The notes under the pieces are model-generated. The model was given only the letters and a program-made list of their open reading frames with translations, did not search any database and was not told where the DNA came from. 11,344 nucleotides of DNA. Origin: Desulfobacterales bacterium. GTDB lineage: Bacteria > Desulfobacterota > Desulfobacteria > Desulfobacterales > Desulfobacteraceae. The DNA is taken from positions 1 to 11,344 of the forward strand of contig JAKSBM010000183.1 of NCBI GenBank assembly GCA_022361135.1, written 5' to 3'. Of this stretch, positions 1 through 7,034 are shown in pieces. Positions within the stretch are counted from its first letter, which is position 1; every line of letters begins with the position of its first letter. Position numbers and translations under genes: made by a program.

Positions 1-110
1 AATGGTACCGTTGCATAGACCCGTTCCAGGGTGGCTTGCAATCGTTTCAACTGGATGGCCTCAAGGCCTTCCCGGGGCATGGTTTCAAAATCAATGTTGT
101 AAATGGGCAT
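1..110 (-). CDS. Phenylacetate--CoA ligase family protein (N-terminal fragment)
   Basis: Only the first 36 codons are inside the window; the gene continues past the left edge. The N-terminus begins [14 protein letters not shown] and continues with [23 protein letters not shown]. This is the typical opening of the PaaK/phenylacetate-CoA ligase branch of adenylate-forming enzymes, which activate aryl or other carboxylic acids to CoA thioesters with ATP. The start is supported by a strong AAGGAAGG ribosome site at 119-126, 8 nt from the ATG. It lies 32 bp downstream of the enoyl-CoA hydratase stop, so co-transcription and a joint role in aromatic or acyl-CoA metabolism are inferred. No adenylation motif is visible in the fragment, and many PaaK-like proteins in anaerobes act on substrates other than phenylacetate, so the substrate is unknown. 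Confidence 0.72.
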   Translation of the reverse strand, partial: MPIYNIDFETMPREGLEAIQLKRLQATLERVYATVP

Positions 111-142
111 GGATTTTTCCTTCCTTTAGGGGTCAGGGGAGT

Positions 143-931
143 TTAGTAGAGCTCCCCTTTGAACACAGGTTTTCTTTTCTCGAGGAATGCAGTGGTGCCT
201 TCCTTTGCATCTTCACTGGCCATGGTCATGCCGAAGCCGTCATTTTCAATGCAGCATCCGGTTTCAAGATCAACGCGGGTGCCGTTCTGGATGACTTCCT
301 TGGCTGCGCGGAGTGCGGCCTTTCCCTTTTTGGAAATCAGGGTGGCGGTTTTCATCACTTCGTCCATCAATGCGTCCGGGGAGCAGACTCTGTTTACAAT
401 GCCGTATTCATGGGCCTGTTCCGCTGTGATATTCTGTCCGGTAAAGACCATTTCCTTGGCTCTATTGGTTCCCACCAGCCTGGCCAGGCGCTGGGTTCCG
501 CCGAATCCGGGGATCAATCCCAGGTTGATTTCAGGCAGACCGAAAACGGCTTTTTCGGAGGCATAGATAAAGTCACAGGCCAGGGCTGCTTCGGAGCCGC
601 CGCCCAGGGCATAACCGTTCACGGCGGCAATCACCGGAATGGGCAAGGCTTCCATCTTGGAGAAGATCTTCTGTCCCTTGCGGGAGAAGTATTTGGCCTG
701 GAGGGGATTCATTTGATTGAGTTCGGTGATGTCCGCCCCGGCAACAAAGGCTTTGTCGCCGGATCCGGTGAGGATCAGAACTCGAATTTCAGGGGTGTCC
801 CGGACCATGTCCAGGGCGGTGTTTAGCTCATCGAACAAGGCGTTATTCAAAGCATTTAAGGCTTTGGGCCGATTAAAGAAAATAGTTGCGATCTCGTTTT
901 CAGCTTCAAAAATGATGTTTTCAAAAGACAT
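143..931 (-). CDS. Enoyl-CoA hydratase / crotonase family protein (262 aa)
   Basis: This is a crotonase-superfamily enzyme that should hydrate trans-2-enoyl-CoA to 3-hydroxyacyl-CoA in the cytoplasm, in beta-oxidation or butyrate-type metabolism. The full family length (about 260 aa) is present. The oxyanion-hole segment AGADI lies at residues 64-68. Both catalytic glutamates of true hydratases are kept: Glu114 in GGGSEAALACD and Glu134 in FGLPEINLG. The C-terminal EGTTAFLEKRKPVF segment is also typical. Start choice: the reading frame stays open upstream to 1063, but that extension would overlap the amidase gene by about 100 bp and does not look like the family. The ATG at 931 has AAGGAG 6 nt upstream and gives the standard MSFENIIFE start. 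The gene lies 29 bp after the amidase and 32 bp before the PaaK-like gene. The preferred acyl chain cannot be read from sequence. Confidence 0.93.
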   Translation of the reverse strand: MSFENIIFEAENEIATIFFNRPKALNALNNALFDELNTALDMVRDTPEIRVLILTGSGDKAFVAGADITELNQMNPLQAKYFSRKGQKIFSKMEALPIPVIAAVNGYALGGGSEAALACDFIYASEKAVFGLPEINLGLIPGFGGTQRLARLVGTNRAKEMVFTGQNITAEQAHEYGIVNRVCSPDALMDEVMKTATLISKKGKAALRAAKEVIQNGTRVDLETGCCIENDGFGMTMASEDAKEGTTAFLEKRKPVFKGELY

Positions 932-960
932 GATCAACTCCTTCTTTTTTAATAATGAGG

Positions 961-2790
961 TTATAACTTCCGCGGGTTTGTTGCATTGATATATTGCGCG
1001 ATGCCGGTGGTTATTGCACGGCAGATATCGTCTTGGTATTTGCGACTCATGAGGCGCTTGCATTCCATTTTATTACTCAGGAAGGAGGCCTCTATGAGGA
1101 TGGCAGGCATCCGGGCACCCAGGAGAACGTAAAACGGGGCTTGTTTTACACCCAGGTCGTGGATGTTTTTATATTTTTTCCTCATGCCTGAGACCATGGC
1201 GTTTTGTACGTTGTGGGCCAGGCGAGTGGATTCTTCAATCTTGGCATGCTTCATGAGATCCGAAAGGATGAATTCCAGATCCGAGATATTCTTTTCCGAG
1301 GTGGCATTTTCCCGGGCGGCCACGGCAATGGCCTGGTCGTCGGTGGCCAGGTTCAGGATATAGGTTTCAATTCCCTTGAGCTTTTTGTTCCGGGCGGCAT
1401 TGCAATGCAGGGATATGAAAAGATCAGCCCGCTGGGTGTTGGCAAAGGCGGTGCGTTCTTCCAGGGTGAGCTTTTTGTCCGTTGTCCGGGTGAGGACCAC
1501 CTCGCAATTGAGCTTTTTCCGCAATTGGGCCGCCAGATTGGTGGCCAGTTTCAGGACAATGTGTTTCTCCCACACCCCTTTTATATAGCCGGGGGCTCCA
1601 GGGTCGACACCGCCGTGGCCGGGATCGATGACAATTTTTCTCACACCCAGGGCCAGCTGCCGGGCAATGTCCGAGGATTTTAAATTATCCGTGGATATGG
1701 GATGGTTGCCGGTATCGGGGATGGAAGCCTTGGCTATGCTTTGTTTTTTCAGGCCCTGCTTGGTCGGGGGGGATCCATTGGAGCCCTTGTCCCAGACATC
1801 GATGACAATGCGGAAGGGATCGGGCAGGGAGAATATTTTATAGCTTTCAAAGGATTTGATGTCCACCACCACCCGGACCACATGGGGTTGGTATTGGCCG
1901 GCCCGGGCCTGTTTAAGCAGGTTGTCGTTGATCAGGGTGTGTTCGGCCACATTTTTACCCAGCCGGGATTCCTTGATGTCCACATAGAGGCGCTGGAAGG
2001 GTTTGTTGATTTTGGGATCCTTGCGCAGCAGGCCGTGGCTGTATTTTTTGGCAGCGGTTCCATTGATAACGATTCGGGTGTACTCCGGGTTGGACCAGAA
2101 GCGTAATCCCGTGACAATGGAATCCTTGCCGTTGTTTTTCGGGGTGGGGGGCTTTTTATTGGGAACTGGAAACAGGGGTTTTTTCTTGCCGGCCTGTTTT
2201 TTCAGCCGATCCATTTGCACCCGGTCCTTGGGTTTTAATTCCTTGGGGGAAATCAGGGTGGGGACCTGCCGCTTTTTGGGCTTGGGCTTGATTTTGGCTT
2301 TGGGCTTGATGGGCGTGGACCGGGTTTTAATCACAGAGCCAAGGACTTTCTTTTCCAACAGTTTGGCCCGTTTTGCATAGGCACTGCCCTTGTATTTGTT
2401 CTTAATCCGGGCGGCCAGATCCAATGCACGGGATTGATATTCCCGGTCCCGGGAGAGTTCGTTCAGCTTGAGGTAAAGCTCCGATGCTTTGTACATGCCC
2501 GCCGGAGCCCATGCACTTTCAGGCCAGCTTTTATAAATGGATTCATAGCGTTGGATGCAATGGAGCCATTCTGAAATTTTTTGTCGCTTGGACGGGCTGT
2601 TTCTCAGCCGTTTGTATGCGCTGTCCGCATTAAGATAAGCTTGTTTGGCATCGGAGGCGGCACAGGCTTCTCCGGTAATCATCACCCCGGTCAAGAATAC
2701 CAGGGTAAGGAGTCCGAGAAAAAGGCACACCCGGCCCCTAAAGATCCGTGTGCGGAACCAGGGGCGCAGGTGTGATGTGGAGGAGGGCAT
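961..2790 (-). CDS. amiC: N-acetylmuramoyl-L-alanine amidase, AmiC type with AMIN domain (609 aa)
   Basis: This is a secreted zinc amidase that cleaves the bond between N-acetylmuramic acid and the L-alanine of the peptide stem, normally during daughter-cell separation. A basic n-region (about 20 aa) precedes a hydrophobic core at residues 21-39 and a likely signal peptidase site after A44 (EACA/ASDA). Helical TPR-like sequence follows at about 47-150, then a Lys/Pro-rich linker (155-222), an AMIN domain at about 224-335 for septal or peptidoglycan targeting, and the Amidase_3 domain at 384-605. Zinc ligands and the catalytic residue are visible: His392 in DPGHGG, Glu408 in VWEKH, His462 in SLHCNA and Glu567 in ILIEASF. 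The ATG is 1 bp after the mutS stop. AAGGAG lies 13 nt upstream, a long spacing, so translational coupling to mutS is likely. The N-terminal TPR-like part is an addition relative to E. coli AmiC. Confidence 0.93.
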   Translation of the reverse strand: MPSSTSHLRPWFRTRIFRGRVCLFLGLLTLVFLTGVMITGEACAASDAKQAYLNADSAYKRLRNSPSKRQKISEWLHCIQRYESIYKSWPESAWAPAGMYKASELYLKLNELSRDREYQSRALDLAARIKNKYKGSAYAKRAKLLEKKVLGSVIKTRSTPIKPKAKIKPKPKKRQVPTLISPKELKPKDRVQMDRLKKQAGKKKPLFPVPNKKPPTPKNNGKDSIVTGLRFWSNPEYTRIVINGTAAKKYSHGLLRKDPKINKPFQRLYVDIKESRLGKNVAEHTLINDNLLKQARAGQYQPHVVRVVVDIKSFESYKIFSLPDPFRIVIDVWDKGSNGSPPTKQGLKKQSIAKASIPDTGNHPISTDNLKSSDIARQLALGVRKIVIDPGHGGVDPGAPGYIKGVWEKHIVLKLATNLAAQLRKKLNCEVVLTRTTDKKLTLEERTAFANTQRADLFISLHCNAARNKKLKGIETYILNLATDDQAIAVAARENATSEKNISDLEFILSDLMKHAKIEESTRLAHNVQNAMVSGMRKKYKNIHDLGVKQAPFYVLLGARMPAILIEASFLSNKMECKRLMSRKYQDDICRAITTGIAQYINATNPRKL

Positions 2791-2791
2791 C

Positions 2792-5494
2792 TTAGGCGCG
2801 CAACTCCTTTTTCATTTCATTGAGCAGGTTCAGGGCCTCCAGGGGGGTCATGTTGGAAATGTCTGCATTGGAAAGCATATCCAGCACTGCCGTATCCTTG
2901 GGAGACGAAAAGAGTTCCAATTGGGCAGAATCTTTTTTGGCCTGTTTTTTATTGGTTTTCGGCGGGGCCGTCTTGGGGGGCTGCTCCTGCCGGGGCACTT
3001 CCCGGGTGGTGCCGTTAACGGCATTGGCCTTGGCACCGGAGGCTTCAATCTCGGATAAAACCGTTTTAGCGGTCTCGATGATGGGATCGGGGACCCCGGC
3101 CAGCCGTGCCACCTGGATGCCGTAGCTTTTGTTGGTTCCCCCTTCAACCAGTCGTCTGAGGAAGACGATATTGTCCTTGAATTCCTTGACGGCAATGTTG
3201 AAGTTTTTGACCCGGGGCAACAATTCTTCCAATCGCGTCATTTCATGGTAATGGGTTGCAAAGAGGGTTTTTACGCCCTTCCCATTGATATTGTGTAGGT
3301 ATTCGGCTACGGCCCAGGCAATGCTCATTCCGTCAAAGGTGGAGGTACCCCTGCCGATTTCATCCAGGATGACCAGGGAGTTTTCCGTGGCATTGTTGAC
3401 GATGTTGGCGGTTTCTTCCATTTCCACCATGAAGGTGGATTGACCCGAGGAAAGGTTGTCCAGGGCACCCACGCGGGTGAAAATCCGGTCCACCAAACCG
3501 ATGGCGGCGGCCTTGGCCGGAACAAAGGATCCCATCTGCGCCATGAGCACGGTCAGGGCCACCTGGCGCAGAACCGTGGATTTACCGGCCATGTTGGGGC
3601 CGGTGATGAGCAGCACCTGGTTGGATTCATCGTCCAATTGGATGCTGTTGGGCACATAGCGTTCACCCTGGATGAGTTTTTCCACAACGGGATGCCGACC
3701 TTCGGTGATGGTCAGTTCCCGATCCTGGCGGATTTCGGGTTTGGCATAATTGTTTTCCACGGCTACGGCCGCAAGGCCCTGGAGAACGTCGATGCGGGCA
3801 ATGAATCGGGCCGCCCTGAGGATGGATTCCGATTTGGCCACCACCTGGTCGCGGATGGTGCAGAAAATATCATACTCCAGGCTGGATCGTTTATCCTGGG
3901 CATTGAGTATGGTGGATTCCACCTTTTTCATCTCATCGGTGATAAAACGTTCCGCATTGACCAGGGTCTGTTTGCGAACGTAATGGTCCGGTACCGAGGC
4001 GGACTGGGCCCGGGAGACCTCGATGAAATAGCCAAAGACCTTATTGTATTTGATTTTCAGGGAGGAGAGACCCGTGGCTTCCTTTTCCGACGCTTCGGCC
4101 CGGGCAATCCAGGATTTTCCGTCCCGGGATATGGAGAGGAGTTCATCCAACTCCGTGCTGTATCCATCCTTGATCAGGCCGCCGTCACTGAGGGTGTGGA
4201 CGGCATCGTCCCGTATGGCCCGTTCTATGAGGTCGGCCAGCTCCCCCAGTTCCCCCAGCAATGCCTGGGAATTTTCCAGCTGGGAGGCGTTGAGCAGGAC
4301 GCTTTTGAAAAGGTCCAGTTCGGCAAAGACGGCCGGCAGCTTTTGCAATGAGCTTTTCAAGGCCAAAAGGTCCCGGGCATTGCCCTGGCCCATGGAGATC
4401 TTGGAGCCCAGCCGTTCCAGGTCGTAGACGGATTTTAAATGGTTGACCATGAGCTGTTGGATATGGCTGGCCCGGGTCAGTTCCTCAATGGCGTCCAGCC
4501 GTTCCTGGATGGCACGGGGTTGAACCAGGGGATGTCGAATCCAGTTTTTCAACAGTCGCCCGCCCATGGCGGTCACGGTCTTGTCCAGGACCGATATCAG
4601 GGACCCTTTTTTTTCTCGGGTCTGGATGTTCTTGAGCAGTTCAAGGTTTTTGCAGGACCGATCATCTATGATGAGAAATTCATCCAAATCATAGGGGGCA
4701 ATGTTAAAAATGTGGTCGGTGTCCTGCATTTGGGTTTCCTGAACATAGGAAACCACGGCTCCGGCTGCGGAGACGGCCGCATCCATGGATTCAATGCCGA
4801 AGCCTTCTAAACTGCGGGTTTTGAATTTTTGAATTAACCGTTCCCGGGCATCATTGACCCGGAATTCATGGTTGGGCAGATAGGTGATCTGCCGACCATT
4901 GAAGGCCCGTCTCAACGGGGCGTACTGGGGATCGGTTTCAAATTTCTGGGGAAGAAGAATTTCACTGGGATCCAGCTTCAGGGCTTCGTCCACCAGGGAG
5001 GAGGCAATGCGGTTTCCACCACTGTTGACCTGGCAGGTCCTAAAGGCGCCGGTGGAAATGTCCAGGCATGCCAGTGCTGCGGCATCCTTTGTCTTTGAAA
5101 CGGCCAAAAGGAAATTGTTTGAGGATTGATCCAGCAATGATTCATTGAGGATCATCCCCGTTGTGATCACCCGGACCACTTCCCGCTTCACCAGTCCCTT
5201 GACTTCGGCCGCGTTTTCTACCTGTTCGCAAACCGCGACTTTGCAGCCATTTTCAATGAGTTTGGCGATGTAATTATCTGCGGCCCGAAAGGGAATCCCG
5301 CACATGGGAATGGGGTTGGTGTCATTCTTGTTTCTTGAGGTTAGTGCAATTTCAAGGATGGCGGACGCCTTTTGGGCGTCCTCATTGAACATTTCGTAGA
5401 AATCTCCCATCCGGTAAAACAAAATCGTGTCCGGGTACGCTGCTTTGATGGACAGGTATTGCTCCATCATGGGCGTATTTTTTTTAGAACTCAT
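2792..5494 (-). CDS. mutS: DNA mismatch repair protein MutS (900 aa)
   Basis: Full-length MutS1-type mismatch sensor, which binds mispaired bases as a dimer and recruits MutL in an ATP-dependent way. The mismatch-reading Phe-X-Glu is F32-Y-E34 in RMGDFYEMF. Connector, lever and clamp regions follow at about 130-570. The ABC-type ATPase has Walker A GPNMAGKST (632-640), signature region LSSGQSTFMVEMEE (681-694), Walker B LVILDE (707-712) and the H-loop ATHYHE (His748). A Lys/Pro-rich linker carries a textbook sliding-clamp motif, QLELF, at 858-862, and the C-terminal tetramerisation-like helices end the protein (about 865-900). The N-terminus MSSKKNTPMMEQYL matches the family start. No good Shine-Dalgarno lies in the 24 bp after the lapA-like stop, so initiation may depend on coupling to the upstream gene. 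Nothing suggests degeneration. Confidence 0.98.
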   Translation of the reverse strand: MSSKKNTPMMEQYLSIKAAYPDTILFYRMGDFYEMFNEDAQKASAILEIALTSRNKNDTNPIPMCGIPFRAADNYIAKLIENGCKVAVCEQVENAAEVKGLVKREVVRVITTGMILNESLLDQSSNNFLLAVSKTKDAAALACLDISTGAFRTCQVNSGGNRIASSLVDEALKLDPSEILLPQKFETDPQYAPLRRAFNGRQITYLPNHEFRVNDARERLIQKFKTRSLEGFGIESMDAAVSAAGAVVSYVQETQMQDTDHIFNIAPYDLDEFLIIDDRSCKNLELLKNIQTREKKGSLISVLDKTVTAMGGRLLKNWIRHPLVQPRAIQERLDAIEELTRASHIQQLMVNHLKSVYDLERLGSKISMGQGNARDLLALKSSLQKLPAVFAELDLFKSVLLNASQLENSQALLGELGELADLIERAIRDDAVHTLSDGGLIKDGYSTELDELLSISRDGKSWIARAEASEKEATGLSSLKIKYNKVFGYFIEVSRAQSASVPDHYVRKQTLVNAERFITDEMKKVESTILNAQDKRSSLEYDIFCTIRDQVVAKSESILRAARFIARIDVLQGLAAVAVENNYAKPEIRQDRELTITEGRHPVVEKLIQGERYVPNSIQLDDESNQVLLITGPNMAGKSTVLRQVALTVLMAQMGSFVPAKAAAIGLVDRIFTRVGALDNLSSGQSTFMVEMEETANIVNNATENSLVILDEIGRGTSTFDGMSIAWAVAEYLHNINGKGVKTLFATHYHEMTRLEELLPRVKNFNIAVKEFKDNIVFLRRLVEGGTNKSYGIQVARLAGVPDPIIETAKTVLSEIEASGAKANAVNGTTREVPRQEQPPKTAPPKTNKKQAKKDSAQLELFSSPKDTAVLDMLSNADISNMTPLEALNLLNEMKKELRA

Positions 5495-5518
5495 GGATGA
5501 TTAAACGTTTGATACCCC

Positions 5519-5953
5519 TTATTCGCTTTTTTCATCCGCTTTTGCATCGGATTCTGCTGCTTTGCCTTCATCTGCTTTATCGGCATCTGCGGCAGGGGTT
5601 TCGTTTTCTATTCCTTTTTGAATGTAGGGATCGTGGGTGAAGACGTCCAACTTGGCTTGGAGATCGAGCTGCTTTTCTCTAAGGGTCAGGATGTCTGCAT
5701 CCTTGCGTTTGATTTCCCGCCCCAGACGGAAGGAGGTGAACATGCCTTTGATACCTGTGATAAGTAAGCCCAGGCCAAAGCAGAGTCCCCACCATGCATA
5801 GTTGGGAAGTTCCGGAGTATGCCAGTTCCATCCAGAGATTTTAAGGTCCAGCCCAAGGGCGTTATGGCCAAGAAAATAAGCGGTGTTCTGGTAGTAAAGG
5901 AGTCCGAGCAGTCCGAGAATAACCAAGAAAAAAAGGATTTTAATCGTCTTCAT
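5519..5953 (-). CDS. LapA-like (DUF1049) inner-membrane protein (144 aa)
   Basis: A small membrane protein with two hydrophobic segments, residues 5-20 and 53-70. The Y-Q-N-T motif right after the first segment and the Gly/Leu-rich second segment are typical of the LapA/YciS family. A charged, coiled-coil-prone helix follows (78-107), then a low-complexity Ala/Asp/Glu/Lys tail (117-144) that is not part of the core family. In enterobacteria LapA works with LapB on lipopolysaccharide synthesis control; here that role is only inferred, and no lapB is in the window. The start at 5953 is supported by GGAG 7 nt upstream. Another ATG 4 nt upstream is out of frame, reads MNEDD-stop, and is too close to the ribosome site. 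It is the first gene of the operon leading into mutS, 24 bp away. Confidence 0.75.
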   Translation of the reverse strand: MKTIKILFFLVILGLLGLLYYQNTAYFLGHNALGLDLKISGWNWHTPELPNYAWWGLCFGLGLLITGIKGMFTSFRLGREIKRKDADILTLREKQLDLQAKLDVFTHDPYIQKGIENETPAADADKADEGKAAESDAKADEKSE

Positions 5954-5998
5954 TCATCTTCTCCATATTAGTTTTCCATTGTAAATACCAAATTTGCG

Positions 5999-6011
5999 TG
6001 ATCATAGATCA
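5999..6011. promoter_or_regulatory. Palindrome TGATC-ATA-GATCA over the -10 box (possible operator)
   Basis: A perfect 5+5 bp inverted repeat with a 3 bp centre covers the -10 box of the promoter at 6001-6029. Its position would suit a repressor. It partly resembles an FNR/CRP-type half-site (TTGAT on the minus strand), but spacing and second half do not fit the FNR consensus. The binding protein is unknown and chance is possible. Confidence 0.3.
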
Positions 6012-6029
6012 AATTTTTCTTTTTTTCAA
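6001..6029 (-). promoter_or_regulatory. Sigma70-type promoter for the lapA-mutS-amiC operon
   Basis: On the minus strand a -35 box TTGAAA (6024-6029) is followed after exactly 17 bp by a -10 box TATGAT (6001-6006). Each box matches the consensus at five of six positions. The spacer is A-rich. The predicted RNA start lies about 40 nt before the ATG at 5953. It is the only well-formed promoter I see before this gene set. Confidence 0.6.
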
Positions 6030-6125
6030 TTCTTCTTTGGGAATTAAAACGCCCGAAATAATGAATCTTACGGGGTTTTTGAGCCCGTGCCGGTGATTTA
6101 ACGGCAAATCATTTTATAAATGTAT

Positions 6126-6158
6126 CGCCCCGGGGATGGGCGTGATTTTAGCCCCGGG
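6126..6158. repeat. GC-rich alternative inverted repeats
   Basis: CCCGGGG (6129-6135) can pair with CCCCGGG (6152-6158) across a 16 nt loop. A competing hairpin CGCCC/GGGCG (6126-6130 with 6138-6142) uses part of the same bases, so the two folds exclude each other. The first 7-bp stem is entirely GC. It lies upstream of the lapA promoter, so in RNA it would belong to a 3' end of the upstream operon or to an unmapped longer leader. Confidence 0.4.
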
Positions 6159-6261
6159 AAATCCATGGGCAAAACGTCCTTGATTCATTGCGAAATTTGA
6201 CTCATATGGGTCGGCTTTTAAATTGGAGCTTTCTATTCTTTCTTCTCCGGAGGCGGATCCA

Positions 6262-6819
6262 TCATGTTTTGAAAAACATGGGATTGATTAGATTGACCTG
6301 GTCCCTTCTGGGAAAAAGATTCCAGTTCAGATCCCCAAAGGGGATTTCTCTGCTGATTTCGATGCAGGAAAGGTGCAGATGGGATAGGAGTTTGGATTTC
6401 TTTTTTCGGGTGTCGAATATCCTGGATATGATTTGCCCCTTTTCCACCCCATCCCCCGGCGCCAACCCCGGCATGGAGGTCTGATGTGAATACACCCAGA
6501 TGATCCTCCGGGGTAGGGTAAGGGTGTCCGTGGGTTCGATGATCAGGCTGTGGCCCAGGAAGTCCGGGCAGATGTTTCGGATGATGCCCTGGCACAGGGC
6601 GGGAATCCGGGCATTGGGTCCCAGGGTGAGCAATTCTCCGGCGGAACGTCGGTAAAAGCAGATGTCAACGCCCTCGTGGAGGGCATGTCGAAATTTCCAG
6701 TCGTCCCACCATTTGTCGGGACTGTCCTGGAGCATGCCCGGGTAAAAAAGCCATTGGATGTCTTCGGGCAGGCCGTTGGCCCGGGCAATTTGGTCCAGAT
6801 AGGTTGTAAATGAGGTCAT
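6262..6819 (-). CDS. M23-type metallopeptidase-like protein without signal peptide (185 aa)
   Basis: This is a LytM/M23 fold protein; relatives cut peptide cross-links of peptidoglycan. The full ligand and catalytic set is readable: His48 and Asp52 in HEGVD, His112 in VYSHQ, and His147 and His149 in LSHLHLS. By analogy with LytM, His48, Asp52 and His149 bind zinc, and His112 and His147 are catalytic. The GVEKGQIISRI turn before the HxH motif is also typical. There is no signal peptide, lipobox or membrane helix: the N-terminus MTSFTTYLDQIARANG is soluble, so the protein appears cytosolic unless exported in another way. The ATG overlaps the CooT stop by 4 bp (ATGA) and has no ribosome site of its own, so translation should be coupled. 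It resembles M23-like proteins I recall from deltaproteobacteria that end in a similar conserved tail. Substrate unknown; a non-peptidoglycan role is possible. Confidence 0.72.
   Translation of the reverse strand: MTSFTTYLDQIARANGLPEDIQWLFYPGMLQDSPDKWWDDWKFRHALHEGVDICFYRRSAGELLTLGPNARIPALCQGIIRNICPDFLGHSLIIEPTDTLTLPRRIIWVYSHQTSMPGLAPGDGVEKGQIISRIFDTRKKKSKLLSHLHLSCIEISREIPFGDLNWNLFPRRDQVNLINPMFFKT
6264..6281. repeat. Perfect inverted repeat at the end of the M23 gene
   Basis: CATGTTTT-GA-AAAACATG spans the last codons and stop of the M23-like gene. The arms are 8 bp, with a realistic stem of 6-7 bp in RNA. It is AT-rich and no T-run follows on either strand, so it is a poor intrinsic terminator. 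It might protect the 3' end or be chance. Confidence 0.35.
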
Positions 6820-7010
6820 AACAGGGGTTTAAGAATGATTTTATGTCCCATGAGGTTGATGTCTTCGATGGTACCCTTGATTTCTTTTTGTTCACCAAGA
6901 AGGCCCCTGAGGAAAAACGTGTTTTCCCCGGAGGGGGTTATGGCTGCCACATTTTCCATGATCAGGGTTTCGGTTTCACCTTCCCGCAAATAGACATTGG
7001 ATTCGCACAT
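6816..7010 (-). CDS. CooT-family small nickel-binding protein (64 aa)
   Basis: A short protein of the CooT family. The hallmark start MCESNVYL is present, with Cys2 as the expected metal-binding residue. The small beta-barrel pattern follows: LIMENVAAI, the FFLRGLLGEQKEIKGTIEDINLMGHKIIL stretch, and the end of the protein. CooT of Rhodospirillum rubrum binds Ni(II) as a dimer through this cysteine and helps nickel loading of CO dehydrogenase. CooT-like proteins are common in anaerobes also outside CODH loci, where their role is unclear, and no CODH gene is in this window. The start is fixed by AGGAAGG at 7019-7025, 8 nt upstream of the ATG. It lies 24 bp after the phosphoesterase and overlaps the M23-like gene by 4 bp, so metal supply to one of those metalloenzymes can be proposed but is not shown. 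Confidence 0.85.
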   Translation of the reverse strand: MCESNVYLREGETETLIMENVAAITPSGENTFFLRGLLGEQKEIKGTIEDINLMGHKIILKPLL

Positions 7011-7034
7011 GGATTCATCCTTCCTATATTCTGG

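Larger units (their letters stand above)
5954..6261. other. Non-coding stretch between the M23 gene and the lapA-like gene
   Basis: 308 bp without a convincing gene. Besides the promoter at 6001-6029 it contains, on the minus strand, two adjacent small hairpins (GCCG/CGGC at 6089-6105 and ACGGG/CCCGT at 6070-6088) and a GC-rich inverted repeat at 6129-6158. None is followed by a clear T-run, so no intrinsic terminator for the upstream operon can be named with confidence. One of these hairpins may still serve that purpose. No known riboswitch was recognised. Confidence 0.6.

Noticed and set aside
2..826. Long plus-strand open frame opposite the enoyl-CoA hydratase and PaaK-like genes
   Set aside because: It is antisense to clear protein families, shows no recognisable domain, and has low-complexity Gly/Phe-rich composition typical of a shadow frame.
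932..1063. 44-residue N-terminal extension of the enoyl-CoA hydratase
   Set aside because: It overlaps the amidase coding end by about 100 bp, is unlike the family, and the ATG at 931 has a strong ribosome site.
3440..4351. 303-codon plus-strand open frame inside mutS
   Set aside because: It lies fully antisense to conserved MutS ATPase and clamp sequence. No family resemblance or ribosome site was seen.
6264..6281. Inverted repeat as an intrinsic terminator of the ATPase-M23 operon
   Set aside because: The stem is AT-rich, the loop is 2 nt, and no T-run follows on either strand; kept only as a repeat.
6188..6484. Plus-strand open frame overlapping the M23-like gene
   Set aside because: Most of it is antisense to the M23 catalytic region, and no promoter, ribosome site or domain supports it.
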